DNA of 43,770 nucleotides from UMGS1908 sp964432825 (GTDB lineage Bacteria; Bacillota; Clostridia; Christensenellales; UBA1242). The position numbers and the translations under genes are program-made. The notes below the pieces were generated by a model. It had not been told where the DNA came from and did no database searches. It worked only from the letters and a program-made list of their open reading frames with translations. Below are positions 35,063 to 43,297 of this stretch, piece after piece. Each line of letters starts with the position of its first letter. The stretch's first letter is position 1. The stretch lies in NCBI GenBank assembly GCA_964432825.1, contig CAYSOX010000011.1, forward strand, positions 1 to 43,770, written 5' to 3'.

Positions 35063-36183
35063 ATTTCGCACCTCGCCTTATAAAAATTGACAATCTGTGG
35101 CGTTTTTTCTTTTTTTGACTCTTTTAACATCAAAATCATTAAAAGTACAATAATAATGCAATTTATTCCGAACATAATATAACAAATCACATTGCGATAA
35201 TAATTTGCAGAATTTTCTAGGTTTTTGAATAGGTAATATTCAATAAAATATAAACTTGCAACCGATATTAATTGTGTTATGTAATTCTTTTGCACCCCTA
35301 TAATTTCACTAATACACTTTGTGTAACCATAAACATATAGTCCCGTTGATATGATTTTAGAAATTAACACGAATAGCACCAAAAACCAATCGGGTCTACC
35401 AATGCCTAAACCTATTAGCGAATAATGGGTGATTGCAGACAATGCATTTGATTGGTAAACAGACAAATATTGATTAATTCCATAAAAAAATACTATTTCA
35501 ACTACACTCACTAGCCCCGCCGTTATATATGCCGTGGAAAGGCGGAGTTTGGGGCTTTTGGTGATTTTAACATTTCCAAAAAACAATGGCAACACCATAA
35601 AATCGCCCATCCATGGTTGATACCTTAAAACATCCTTTAAGTAGCCCGAAAAGTCACAATCTAGCACGGGCAAAAGGTTTATCAACTTAACTTCCCCCAC
35701 CCCTAAAAGTAAGGTGGTAAACATTCCAAAACCTATCATAAATGCATATAGTTCTGCCGACCTACCAAGACTATTTAACCCGCCAAACACCATAATTAAT
35801 AGGACTAAAATAAATAAAATGCTAAAATATTTCCACGGAAGTTTGTCGAACAAAACATTGGCAAAAAACTCATGAATACCTTTATATGTAATTATTGCTT
35901 TTGCAAGGAAAAACACCATAAGAAGTATTGAAAACACTATTTTTCCGAATACTCCCAGCCTTTCTTTTATTAATTCAAAAAAGGTTTTATCTTCCAATTT
36001 TACTAAAAAGTGAATAAATAGAATTGCCACCAAAAAATCAAATATTAGCATAATGAAAAACATTATCCACGAATCCCGCCCAAAATCTTCAACCAAGAGT
36101 GCAGGAAGTCGCTGAATTTTGGTACTTAATAAACAAACCGCCAATAATACACATGCCTGATTAGTCGTCAATTGTTTTTTCAT
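35059..36183 (-). CDS. gerAB: Germinant receptor subunit B, transporter-like
   Basis: GerB is an APC-superfamily membrane protein that binds germinant or passes ions. The 374-residue protein has about ten membrane spans, starting at TTNQACVLLAVCLLSTKIQRL (the family's N-terminal helix), with polar residues inside the spans and a typical FVLISKIISTGLYVYGYTKCI near the end. The start is the ATG at 36183, behind AAGGGAAGGG; this overlaps gerA by 23 bases, and gerC overlaps its stop by four. The longer frame is not preferred. It is part of the three-gene operon gerA-gerB-gerC. Confidence 0.92.
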   Translation of the reverse strand: MKKQLTTNQACVLLAVCLLSTKIQRLPALLVEDFGRDSWIMFFIMLIFDFLVAILFIHFLVKLEDKTFFELIKERLGVFGKIVFSILLMVFFLAKAIITYKGIHEFFANVLFDKLPWKYFSILFILVLLIMVFGGLNSLGRSAELYAFMIGFGMFTTLLLGVGEVKLINLLPVLDCDFSGYLKDVLRYQPWMGDFMVLPLFFGNVKITKSPKLRLSTAYITAGLVSVVEIVFFYGINQYLSVYQSNALSAITHYSLIGLGIGRPDWFLVLFVLISKIISTGLYVYGYTKCISEIIGVQKNYITQLISVASLYFIEYYLFKNLENSANYYRNVICYIMFGINCIIIVLLMILMLKESKKEKTPQIVNFYKARCEI

Positions 36184-37639
36184 ACTTTCCCTTCCCTTTT
36201 GCATTGTATTTATTTTTTTGACGAACGGGGTTGTTGTTTGGAATTGTCTTTGGTCTTGTTAACATTTCATCTTGACGAACCTTTATAAACCCGTCCTTTT
36301 TATCCGACTTAATAAAGGGTGCAAATGGTGCAAAATACGGTGTTCCAAACGAATCAAAGGTCATCAAATATGAAGTTAGTGCAATAAACCCAATAAGCAT
36401 TCCGTAAAACCCTGCAACACCACCAATAATTGTAAAAAATAGCCTTAAAATAGACGCCGTTGCTGTTTGGTCGGGAACCATATAAAGTGTTATTCCGCTA
36501 ACCGCCACCATAATTACCGACGGCGGAGAAATAACTCCTGCTTGAACGGCGGCATCGCCTAAAACCAAAGCCCCAACAATACTCAACGCCATTCCTAAAT
36601 ATTTGGGCATTCTAATACTTGCTTCATTTAATATTTCAAACAAAAATAATACTATCAATATTTCTATCAATGGCGGGAAGGATAAGTTTTGAATACTGCT
36701 TTGTATAGATATCAAAAAGTCTATTGGCAATAAAGCAAAATGAAAACTTTGAAGTGCCACATACATACCCGGAAGTGTGATACTTAATATATAGCCCCAA
36801 AGCCTAAGAAGTCTTACAAAACTTGCCTTCATTGGGTGCCCAAAATAATCGTCACTGCTTTGAAAATCTTCAATCAAGGCAAATGGAAGTGTAAGCGCCA
36901 AGGGTGACCCGTCCGAAAAAATCACCACCCGACCTTCTAGCAGTTTCGCCGTTGCAACCTCTGGCTTTTCGGTATTCCCCACCTGTTTAAAAAGGTTACT
37001 ATGCTTTTGTTCAAGATTGGATTGCAAATAAAAACTATCCACAATCCCATCAATTTCAATACCTTTAAGCCTTGTTCGGATTTTGTCAACAACCTCGGAT
37101 TCTGCAATGGAACTTATATAAACTAAACACACCTTGCTTTGAGTGTATTTGCCAACTTTTAACTCCTCAACCTTTAAATCGGGTGTCTTTAATTTTCTTC
37201 TTATCATACTAATGTTTGTGTTTATATCTTCTACAAAGCCTTCCCTAGGACCTTTCAAAACTGCCGATGTTGGCGGTTCGGTTACCGCTCTTTTTTCAAA
37301 CCCCGCACACGGACAACTAAGCACACTTTCGGTCTCATCCAAAATGATAATTATGCACCCCGACAGCAAATCGTTCACAATTTCTTTCATATTTTGCTTT
37401 TTGCTTGCACCTGCTATTGTGATTTTTTGCATTAATTCATCAATAGTAGAAAGACTTTCTACCTTGTTTAATGGCTCAAAAATACATGTGGATGCCTGCA
37501 TTTTGTTTACCAAATTATCTATGTATAAAAGATGAACGGTGGCGGTTTGCACCGCTTTATCAATAACTATAAAATCGGTACAGCCTTCAAACCGCCCTTT
37601 TAATTCATCCAGTAATGTCTTTTTTAATATCTTTTCCAT
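36161..37639 (-). CDS. gerAA: Germinant receptor subunit A
   Basis: GerA carries a soluble N-terminal domain of about 280 residues and a C-terminal membrane region with several spans. In this 492-residue protein the family segments AVTEPPTSAVLKGPREGFVEDINTNISMIRRKLKTPDLK and FSDGSPLALTLPFALIEDFQSSDDYF are clear, followed by LPGMYVALQSFHFALLP, ILNEASIRMPKYLGMALSIVGALVLGDAAVQAGVISPPSVIMVAVSGI and other spans. The tail is basic. It starts the operon, but no Shine-Dalgarno is visible before the ATG at 37639. Its presence shows that the organism makes spores. Confidence 0.94.
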   Translation of the reverse strand: MEKILKKTLLDELKGRFEGCTDFIVIDKAVQTATVHLLYIDNLVNKMQASTCIFEPLNKVESLSTIDELMQKITIAGASKKQNMKEIVNDLLSGCIIIILDETESVLSCPCAGFEKRAVTEPPTSAVLKGPREGFVEDINTNISMIRRKLKTPDLKVEELKVGKYTQSKVCLVYISSIAESEVVDKIRTRLKGIEIDGIVDSFYLQSNLEQKHSNLFKQVGNTEKPEVATAKLLEGRVVIFSDGSPLALTLPFALIEDFQSSDDYFGHPMKASFVRLLRLWGYILSITLPGMYVALQSFHFALLPIDFLISIQSSIQNLSFPPLIEILIVLFLFEILNEASIRMPKYLGMALSIVGALVLGDAAVQAGVISPPSVIMVAVSGITLYMVPDQTATASILRLFFTIIGGVAGFYGMLIGFIALTSYLMTFDSFGTPYFAPFAPFIKSDKKDGFIKVRQDEMLTRPKTIPNNNPVRQKNKYNAKGKGKYEKTIDD

Positions 37640-37644
37640 AAAAT

Positions 37645-37675
37645 TATTGTGACTAATATTTTGGATTTTTATTCT
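37645..37675 (-). promoter_or_regulatory. Possible forespore-type promoter for gerA
   Basis: On the minus strand AGAATA (37675-37670) and CACAATA (37651-37645) are 18 bases apart, resembling sigma-G/F sequences (about TGAATA and CATACTA). The -10 lies only five bases before the ATG, so the mRNA would start at or near the start codon. Matches are imperfect. Confidence 0.35.
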
Positions 37676-37943
37676 AGAAAAGATAGGATTAATTGCAATA
37701 TCGCTAATTTTAAGTTGTTAAAAAGGTATATTATTTGATATAATTATTGATAGTAACAAATTACTAAAACTTAATATTTGCGGTTGCCATTAAATAGCCT
37801 AAAAGAACCTTTGGTATACTAAAAGTTTTTAAGCGTTGCATAACAAGATTTGCGTAAAGGTCGACTGGTTTACAAAACTTGTTTTTAAACGGTTTGCTGA
37901 GGTTTCATACAAAAAAGACGTTAGCAAATTGATTGGCAAACCC

Positions 37944-37972
37944 TTGAGTAAATCAACATCACATAGTATAAA
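37944..37972 (+). promoter_or_regulatory. Sigma-A promoter for the ribokinase operon
   Basis: TTGAGT (37944-37949), a 17-base spacer and TATAAA (37967-37972) lie about 40 bases before the ATG at 38013. The gap to gerA (37640-37943) shows no other clear signal. Confidence 0.7.
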
Positions 37973-38012
37973 ATTTAATCATATTTTAAAATAAAGCATT
38001 AGGGAGTTTTTT

Positions 38013-38939
38013 ATGAGAAATAAAATTGGCGTAGTTGGTAGCATAAACACCGATTTGGTGGTAACCACATCTACAATTCCTAAAATTGGAGAAACAATTT
38101 CGGGTGAAGAGTTTAAAATTTGCTTTGGCGGAAAAGGATGCAATGAAGCAGTTGCTTCGGCAAGACTTGGTGCAAAAGTAAATCTATTTTCTGCGGTCGG
38201 CGAAGATGTTTTTAGCACCAATATTTGCAAACATTTAAAAAACGAAAAAGTTTCTACCGACTATATCAAAAAAGTAAAGGATGTTATGGGTGGAATTGCA
38301 ACTATTACCGTTTGCAATAAAAACAATCAAATTGTGGTTATTTCTGGTGCAAATGCCTATTTAGACACCAAATTTTTGGAAGGTAAAATTAAAGGTCTGC
38401 AAGAATGTGCAGTGGTTGGCGGAATGTTTGAAGTTCCAATAGATAGCCTAATTTTTGCAAACAAAATCTGTAAAGAAAATGGAATCCCTTTTGTTTTAAA
38501 TCCATCCCCCATAAAAGATTACCCCTTTGAACTTTTTGAAAACTCTACCTATGTTATTGTAAACGAAGTGGAAATTGAACAAGTTTTGGGTTATGATAGC
38601 AAAAATCCGTTTGCGGTGTTGGAAAAATATCCAAATAAACTTATTTTAACCAAAGGCAAAGACGGTTGCTTTTACTTTGACGGAAAATCAATCATAAATA
38701 TCCCCGCAATAGCGGTTGAAGTTGTGGACACCACAGGTGCCGGAGACACCTTTTTGGCATCATTTATGGTTGGAATAAGTAAAGGACTTGTACTTTTTGA
38801 AGCGCTTACCTTTGCGAATCTTTGCGCTGGGCTTAAAACCACAAAACTTGGTGCCCAAACGGGTATGCCAACACTAAATTCAGTTTTAGATTACATCAAA
38901 CTACACAATATTAAAATAGACACATCAAAATTATTTTAG
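38013..38939 (+). CDS. rbsK: Ribokinase (PfkB family)
   Basis: Ribokinase phosphorylates ribose to ribose 5-phosphate. The 308-residue protein shows VVGSINTDLVV at the start, CFGGKGCNEAVASARLGA near residue 35-50 and the ATP/anion-hole signature DTTGAGDTFLASFM near residue 240, with the catalytic Asp. The N-terminal GSINxD and GGKG motifs favour ribokinase over other PfkB sugars. GGGAG precedes the ATG. It is followed after nine bases by a nucleoside hydrolase whose product, ribose, is its substrate. Confidence 0.9.
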   Translation: MRNKIGVVGSINTDLVVTTSTIPKIGETISGEEFKICFGGKGCNEAVASARLGAKVNLFSAVGEDVFSTNICKHLKNEKVSTDYIKKVKDVMGGIATITVCNKNNQIVVISGANAYLDTKFLEGKIKGLQECAVVGGMFEVPIDSLIFANKICKENGIPFVLNPSPIKDYPFELFENSTYVIVNEVEIEQVLGYDSKNPFAVLEKYPNKLILTKGKDGCFYFDGKSIINIPAIAVEVVDTTGAGDTFLASFMVGISKGLVLFEALTFANLCAGLKTTKLGAQTGMPTLNSVLDYIKLHNIKIDTSKLF

Positions 38940-38948
38940 GAGATTATT

Positions 38949-39851
38949 ATGGACAAAAAAATATTGATTATTGACACCGACCCCGGAATTGACGATTCGA
39001 TTGCACTGCTACTACTATCAAAATATCGCGACCGCTTTGACATTCGCCTATTTTGTGCCACCGCCGGTAACACTTCAATTGAGAACACATCCAACAATTT
39101 GCAATATTTTGCCACTAATTACTTTGACGGAGTACCAGTGGCAATTGGTTCAAAAACCCCACTTGTTCCACAAGAAAAAAGTTCGGCAGAAAATGTGCAT
39201 GGAGCCACCGGACTGGGCAATTTTAAAATTCCGCGATTTGGTAAACAACTAGAAAATTCTGACCTTGCTATGTTTAACACAATCAAAAATGCAGATACTC
39301 TAGTGACAATTGTAACACTTGGTGCACTTACAAATGTTGCCCGACTTATAATCAATCACCCCGAAATTGTTGGCAAAATTGAATGCATTTACTCAATGAT
39401 TGGTTCGGTTGCCGGAAAGGGAAATATCACCAAATATGCCGAATTTAACGCCTATTTTGACCCAGAGGCATTTGGCATTGTTTCAAAATGCGGAATACCT
39501 ATAGTGTTTAACACCATGGAACTTGGAATCGCCTGCAAAATTAAAAAACAATATTTTTATGAAAACACCAACTCTCCAACACAAGTTGCAATAAAAGAAA
39601 TGATTGAAGGAAGTTATGAACCAATCGACCCAACCTGTTTTGCCGTATTTGACGCACTTTCAATAATCGCATTGATTGACCCTGGGCAATTTGAATTTGT
39701 AAATTGCTCAGTTGAGGTTATAACATCTGGCAAAAAAGCGGGACAAAGCCTATTTAAAGCCGACAAAAATGGCTTACATTGTTACCAAAAATTAAAAGAT
39801 GCAAATTACACTTCAAACTATCTTTTAACGGAATTAAAATCAATAAACTAA
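38949..39851 (+). CDS. Nucleoside hydrolase (IunH/RihA-type)
   Basis: The enzyme splits ribonucleosides into base and ribose. The 300-residue protein has the metal motif IIDTDPGIDDSIAL (residues 6-19), a NTSIENTSNN loop, HGATGLGNF, LGALTNVARLI and FDALSIIALI, where the family usually has DA/PxA. The calcium-binding aspartates of DTDPGIDD are all present. The base preference cannot be told. It is translationally linked to the ribokinase and lies divergent from the germination operon. Confidence 0.92.
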   Translation: MDKKILIIDTDPGIDDSIALLLLSKYRDRFDIRLFCATAGNTSIENTSNNLQYFATNYFDGVPVAIGSKTPLVPQEKSSAENVHGATGLGNFKIPRFGKQLENSDLAMFNTIKNADTLVTIVTLGALTNVARLIINHPEIVGKIECIYSMIGSVAGKGNITKYAEFNAYFDPEAFGIVSKCGIPIVFNTMELGIACKIKKQYFYENTNSPTQVAIKEMIEGSYEPIDPTCFAVFDALSIIALIDPGQFEFVNCSVEVITSGKKAGQSLFKADKNGLHCYQKLKDANYTSNYLLTELKSIN

Positions 39852-40065
39852 CCCATAACTATACCGCAAACTAATCCGCCCGAGAATTACACTGAAGAAA
39901 TTTGGTCGGGGCTATCTAATTATTATCATTAAGCGAACAACAAAAAACTATACAAAACCGTTTGTCCGCTTATTTTTGGGCTACACCGCATAACTCCCCC
40001 ATTTTAGGGGTACTCAACACCCCACTTTTTGGGACTGGTTTAATTTAACACAGTAAATAGATAGA
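39852..40065. other. Intergenic, no gene
   Basis: C-rich short blocks (ACTCCCCC, CACCCCACTTTTTGGG, CCCCattttaGGGG near 40006-40020) may form weak hairpins, including a possible terminator after the nucleoside hydrolase. A partial 63-bp repeat piece occurs at 40042-40062. Confidence 0.35.
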
Positions 40066-40291
40066 TTTAACACTCCTTTCCAAAGTCTCACCCAATAGAC
40101 CCAAACCGCACGACCTCAAACGCTTCAATTTAACACACTTCCCAAACTTTGCAGGATATTGGACGGTTAGACTTGCAACTCTCAACATCTTCAATTTAAC
40201 ACACTTCCCAACCCCTCAAACAATAGACCCAAAACCGCACGACCTAAACCTCTTCAATTTAACACACTTCCTAAACCCTTACCCAATAGCT
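40066..40291. repeat. 63-bp tandem repeat, 3.5 copies
   Basis: Copies begin with TTTAACAC at 40066, 40129, 40195 and 40258. Copies 1 and 3 share CCCAATAGACCCAAA-type centres with CCGCACGACCT, copy 2 has a replaced centre (CAGGATATTGGACGGTTAG) and copy 4 is truncated. No protein is encoded. Confidence 0.8.
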
Positions 40292-40372
40292 GAAATTTTG
40301 AGGGTTTCACCACTGGTATTTTTTGTCGGGTTTTACAATTTTTAATTATCGAATAAACCGAGGACAACTTAT

Positions 40373-40945
40373 ATGTTATATATTTTATCGCAAATTATAG
40401 TGATAATTTCGGATGTTTTTTGCATTGTTTCTATGCTTTGCAAAAACAAAGTTAAAATTTTAATTAACTTAATTATTTCTACCATTCTTTTTAGTTCGCA
40501 TTATGCATTGCTTGGCGGATGGACGGGGGCAATTACGGGTGCAATAGAACTTGTGTTTTTAATAATTCTATTTTTGTTAGAAACTAAAAATAAAACTAAA
40601 TATAATCTTTTATTATCGCTTTCAACTATCGCCGTGACTATTGTATTTTCAATCATTACTTGGGCGGGTGCAATTTCGCTACTTCCAATGTTTTCAATGG
40701 TTATATACCTAATTGCAATAATGTTTGCCAATGTGGTGATTGTAAAAAGTGGCACTTTTATAAGGATTTTACTTAATGCCATTTATATGATACTTCTTCA
40801 CTCCTATTTTGGGGCAATTTTCAGTGCTGTAATTTTAGGTTTTAGCATTTACGGAATAATTCGCGACCAAAAACAAAAATATTTAGAAAAAACCACCCCA
40901 AATGAAGAAAAACATCTAGAAGCAGAAACTCAACCACCTCAATAA
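40373..40945 (+). CDS. YgjV-like inner-membrane protein
   Basis: The 190-residue protein has about six membrane spans, from LSQIIVIISDVFCIVSMLC to the last FGAIFSAVILGFSIYG, with a LFSSHYALLGGWTGAITGA motif characteristic of the YgjV family (bacterial inner membrane protein of unknown function). The final 25 residues are charged and glutamine/proline-rich. The ribosome site is weak (GAGG). It lies between the tandem repeat and the palindromic element. Confidence 0.75.
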   Translation: MLYILSQIIVIISDVFCIVSMLCKNKVKILINLIISTILFSSHYALLGGWTGAITGAIELVFLIILFLLETKNKTKYNLLLSLSTIAVTIVFSIITWAGAISLLPMFSMVIYLIAIMFANVVIVKSGTFIRILLNAIYMILLHSYFGAIFSAVILGFSIYGIIRDQKQKYLEKTTPNEEKHLEAETQPPQ

Positions 40946-41079
40946 ATTGGATAATAAATAAAACAACTTACTTTATAGTTTTACGGTTTACATCCTAATA
41001 AAAAACCACAAACTAAGAGTTATCCCTTTTGAAACTGATGATAAGTCCATCCAACAATAAACAAAATATTATGCCATAT

Positions 41080-41162
41080 AAAAAGACACTTAAAATGAAG
41101 TGAACCTCCTAAAGTTGTCTAACTTTTGGGGTGAACCCCAAAACCTCATTGAGTGTCTTTTT
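41080..41162. repeat. Terminator-like stem enclosing dispersed palindromic element, copy B
   Basis: The outer stem AAAAAGACACT (41080-41090) / AGTGTCTTTTT (41152-41162) brackets 61 bases that contain the same element as 22691-22736, inverted: CCTAAAGTT-GTCT-AACTTTTGG, then GGGGTGAACCCC, another palindrome. The T run suggests it may stop transcription, and the outer stem resembles a terminator that has captured an insertion-sequence end. Confidence 0.6.
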
Positions 41163-41192
41163 CTTTGGCCATATTAATGCCTGTTTTGAGAT

Positions 41193-41218
41193 AAAATATT
41201 TCAAAATACAAATATTTT
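41193..41218. promoter_or_regulatory. Perfect 9-bp inverted repeat before the RM operon
   Basis: AAAATATTT and AAATATTTT are separated by eight bases and end two bases before the -35 of the operon promoter. This is a good position for an operator of the XRE regulator encoded by the first gene. Confidence 0.55.
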
Positions 41219-41219
41219 G

Positions 41220-41248
41220 TTGCATTATTAAAATTTATTTGCTATATT
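41220..41248 (+). promoter_or_regulatory. Sigma-A promoter for the RM operon
   Basis: TTGCAT (41220-41225), a 17-base spacer and TATATT (41243-41248) lie about 32 bases before the regulator's ATG. Confidence 0.8.
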
Positions 41249-41280
41249 AGAAATGTAGTAATATATTGAGGTGTATATAA

Positions 41281-41496
41281 ATGAGTATTTCATATAACAA
41301 ATTATGGAAACAACTAATTGATAGAAATATGACAAAAACCGATTTGAGAATGAAAGCAGATATTGGAACATCTACACTTGCTAAACTTGGGAAAAATGAG
41401 CAAGTAAGTATGGATGTTCTTTTGCGTATTTGTAAAGTTTTAGATTGCGACATCTCTGAAGTGATGGAAGTTTACAAGGAGAATAAAAATGTGTAA
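41281..41496 (+). CDS. XRE-family regulator of the RM operon
   Basis: The 71-residue helix-turn-helix protein (LWKQLIDRNMTKTDLRMKADIGTSTLAKLGKNEQVSMDVLLRICKVLDC) is the type that commonly controls restriction-modification operons, functioning like a controller (C) protein or repressor. GAGGTG precedes the ATG. Its last eight bases overlap the methylase start, so the two are translationally coupled. Confidence 0.9.
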   Translation: MSISYNKLWKQLIDRNMTKTDLRMKADIGTSTLAKLGKNEQVSMDVLLRICKVLDCDISEVMEVYKENKNV

Positions 41497-42391
41497 AGGT
41501 GTTGCAAAACCATTTTTGAAATGGGCTGGTGGTAAAGGTCAGCTTATAAATACATTTGCTGAAATGTTTCCAAGAGAACTTACAGAAGGCAAAATTAAAA
41601 CATATATTGAGCCTTTTGTTGGGGGTGGAGCAATCCTTTTTTATATCTTGCAAAATTATAATATTGAAAAAGCGTATATAAACGACATCAACAAGGAACT
41701 TATAAATTGTTATCGTTGCATTCAAGCGGATGTTGAAGAAGTTATAAACCAATTACAAGATTTAGAACAAGATTATTTAACAAGTGAAGATAGAACTAAT
41801 TATTTTTACAAAGTTAGAAATAGATACAACGAAATTCGCTTAAATGGTCATTATGATTTTGAAAAATGTGCAGATTTTGTATTCTTAAACAAAACTTGTT
41901 TCAATGGACTTTATAGGGTTAATAAAGATGGAAAATTTAATGTGCCACATGGCAAATATAAAAATCCTTTAATTTGCGATAAAGATAATTTAAGATTGTG
42001 TGCAAAATTACTGCAAAAAGTTGAAATAAGCTTTGGTGGATATGAACAAGTTTTAGAAAAAGCCGATAATAACACATTTGTATATTTTGATCCACCTTAT
42101 CGCCCACTTATAGAAAATAATTCATTCGTAAGTTACGATAAATCTGGCTTTGATGATGATGACCAAATCAAACTTGCAAATCATTACAAAACATTAAACG
42201 ATAAAAATTGTTTGCTTATGCTTTCAAACTCTGATCCAAAGAACACAGACAAAGAAGACGACTTCTTCGATGATTTATATAAAGGATTTGAAATTGAGAG
42301 AGTTTTTGCAAAAAGAATGATAAACTGTCAAGCACACAAGCGTGGCGATATAACCGAAATTGTTGTAATAAATTACAAAAGGAGAAAATAA
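41489..42391 (+). CDS. dpnM: Dam-family adenine-N6 DNA methyltransferase
   Basis: The enzyme methylates adenine in a short palindromic site; for close DpnM relatives this is GATC. The 300-residue protein has FLKWAGGKGQL (SAM-binding motif I, residues 9-19), IEPFVGGGA (near 46-54), YINDINKELI, FNVPHGKYKN and the catalytic DPPY near residue 201 within YFDPPYRPL. AAGGAG precedes the ATG. A second methylase, as in the classical DpnII locus (dpnA), is not visible. It protects the host from the endonuclease encoded two genes on. Confidence 0.93.
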   Translation: MCKGVAKPFLKWAGGKGQLINTFAEMFPRELTEGKIKTYIEPFVGGGAILFYILQNYNIEKAYINDINKELINCYRCIQADVEEVINQLQDLEQDYLTSEDRTNYFYKVRNRYNEIRLNGHYDFEKCADFVFLNKTCFNGLYRVNKDGKFNVPHGKYKNPLICDKDNLRLCAKLLQKVEISFGGYEQVLEKADNNTFVYFDPPYRPLIENNSFVSYDKSGFDDDDQIKLANHYKTLNDKNCLLMLSNSDPKNTDKEDDFFDDLYKGFEIERVFAKRMINCQAHKRGDITEIVVINYKRRK

Positions 42392-43284
42392 TGAGTAATA
42401 AACCAAAAGAAATATCAATGTTTATGATTGATGGCGAACCAACAAACAGAATTAAGTGTACCATGAAAAATAGACTTAGCGTTATTTATAAAATTCCAAG
42501 ACTAATGTTAGACAATTGTAAAGAAGGAAATGGAGATATTGTTAAACATTTAAATCAAACTGGTATTTATTTTCTAATTGGCGAAAATGCAGAAACTGGA
42601 AATAAAACAATTTATATTGGTCAAGCTGGTATTAGAAAAAATGGGAAAGGGTTATATTGTAGACTTAATGAGCATATAAAAAATGAAAAAGAAAATTATT
42701 GGTCAGATTGGAATGAAATAATTGCTTTTACTACTCAAAACGATTCTTTTGGTCCAACGGAAATAAGTTATTTAGAAAACAAATTTACTAAACTTGCTAA
42801 AGATGCTTGCAGGTATGATGTGCAAAATGGCAACGAACCAAATCAAGGTAATATAACAGAAGAAAAAGAAAGTGAATTGCAAGATTTTATTGATGATGCC
42901 TGTGTTATGATTAGTATTCTTGGCTATAAAGTATTTGAACCTCTAATAAAACAAACAATAACAAAGAATTCAAAGAATATTGAAGATGTGCCATTATTCA
43001 CTTTTCAAGGTAAATATAAGGCATATGGCGTATTTACAAACGAAGGATTTGTATTGTTAAAAGGCAGTGAAATAAATCCAGTAATTAATAAAAGTGCACA
43101 TGGTTTTACGATTAAAGCAAGAGAACAACATAAGAATAAAATCAATAATGAAGGTGTTACAAATGAAGATATTTTATTTAGTAGTCCATCTGCTTCAGCT
43201 GGATTTGTTGGTGGAAGTAGCTTAAGCGGAAATGCCATGTGGAAAACAAAAGATGGAAAATGTCCAAAAGATTTTAATTTATAA
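42391..43284 (+). CDS. GIY-YIG nuclease-like protein with DUF4357 domain
   Basis: The 297-residue protein has GIYFLIGENAETGNKTIYIGQAG near residues 58-80, the GIY-YIG core, followed by GLYCRLNEHI, and a glutamate TEISYLENKF near residue 130. The C-terminal region SASAGFVGGSSLSGNAMW is the DUF4357 signature. These proteins occur next to Type II RM genes; their task is unclear, possibly DNA nicking or repair linked to the restriction system. AGGAG precedes the ATG, and TAATG overlaps the methylase stop by one base. Confidence 0.85.
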   Translation: MSNKPKEISMFMIDGEPTNRIKCTMKNRLSVIYKIPRLMLDNCKEGNGDIVKHLNQTGIYFLIGENAETGNKTIYIGQAGIRKNGKGLYCRLNEHIKNEKENYWSDWNEIIAFTTQNDSFGPTEISYLENKFTKLAKDACRYDVQNGNEPNQGNITEEKESELQDFIDDACVMISILGYKVFEPLIKQTITKNSKNIEDVPLFTFQGKYKAYGVFTNEGFVLLKGSEINPVINKSAHGFTIKAREQHKNKINNEGVTNEDILFSSPSASAGFVGGSSLSGNAMWKTKDGKCPKDFNL

Positions 43285-43297
43285 TTGGAGAAATAAA

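Noticed and set aside
40066..40291. CRISPR array
   Set aside because: The 63-bp units abut directly with no spacers, and the units vary internally.
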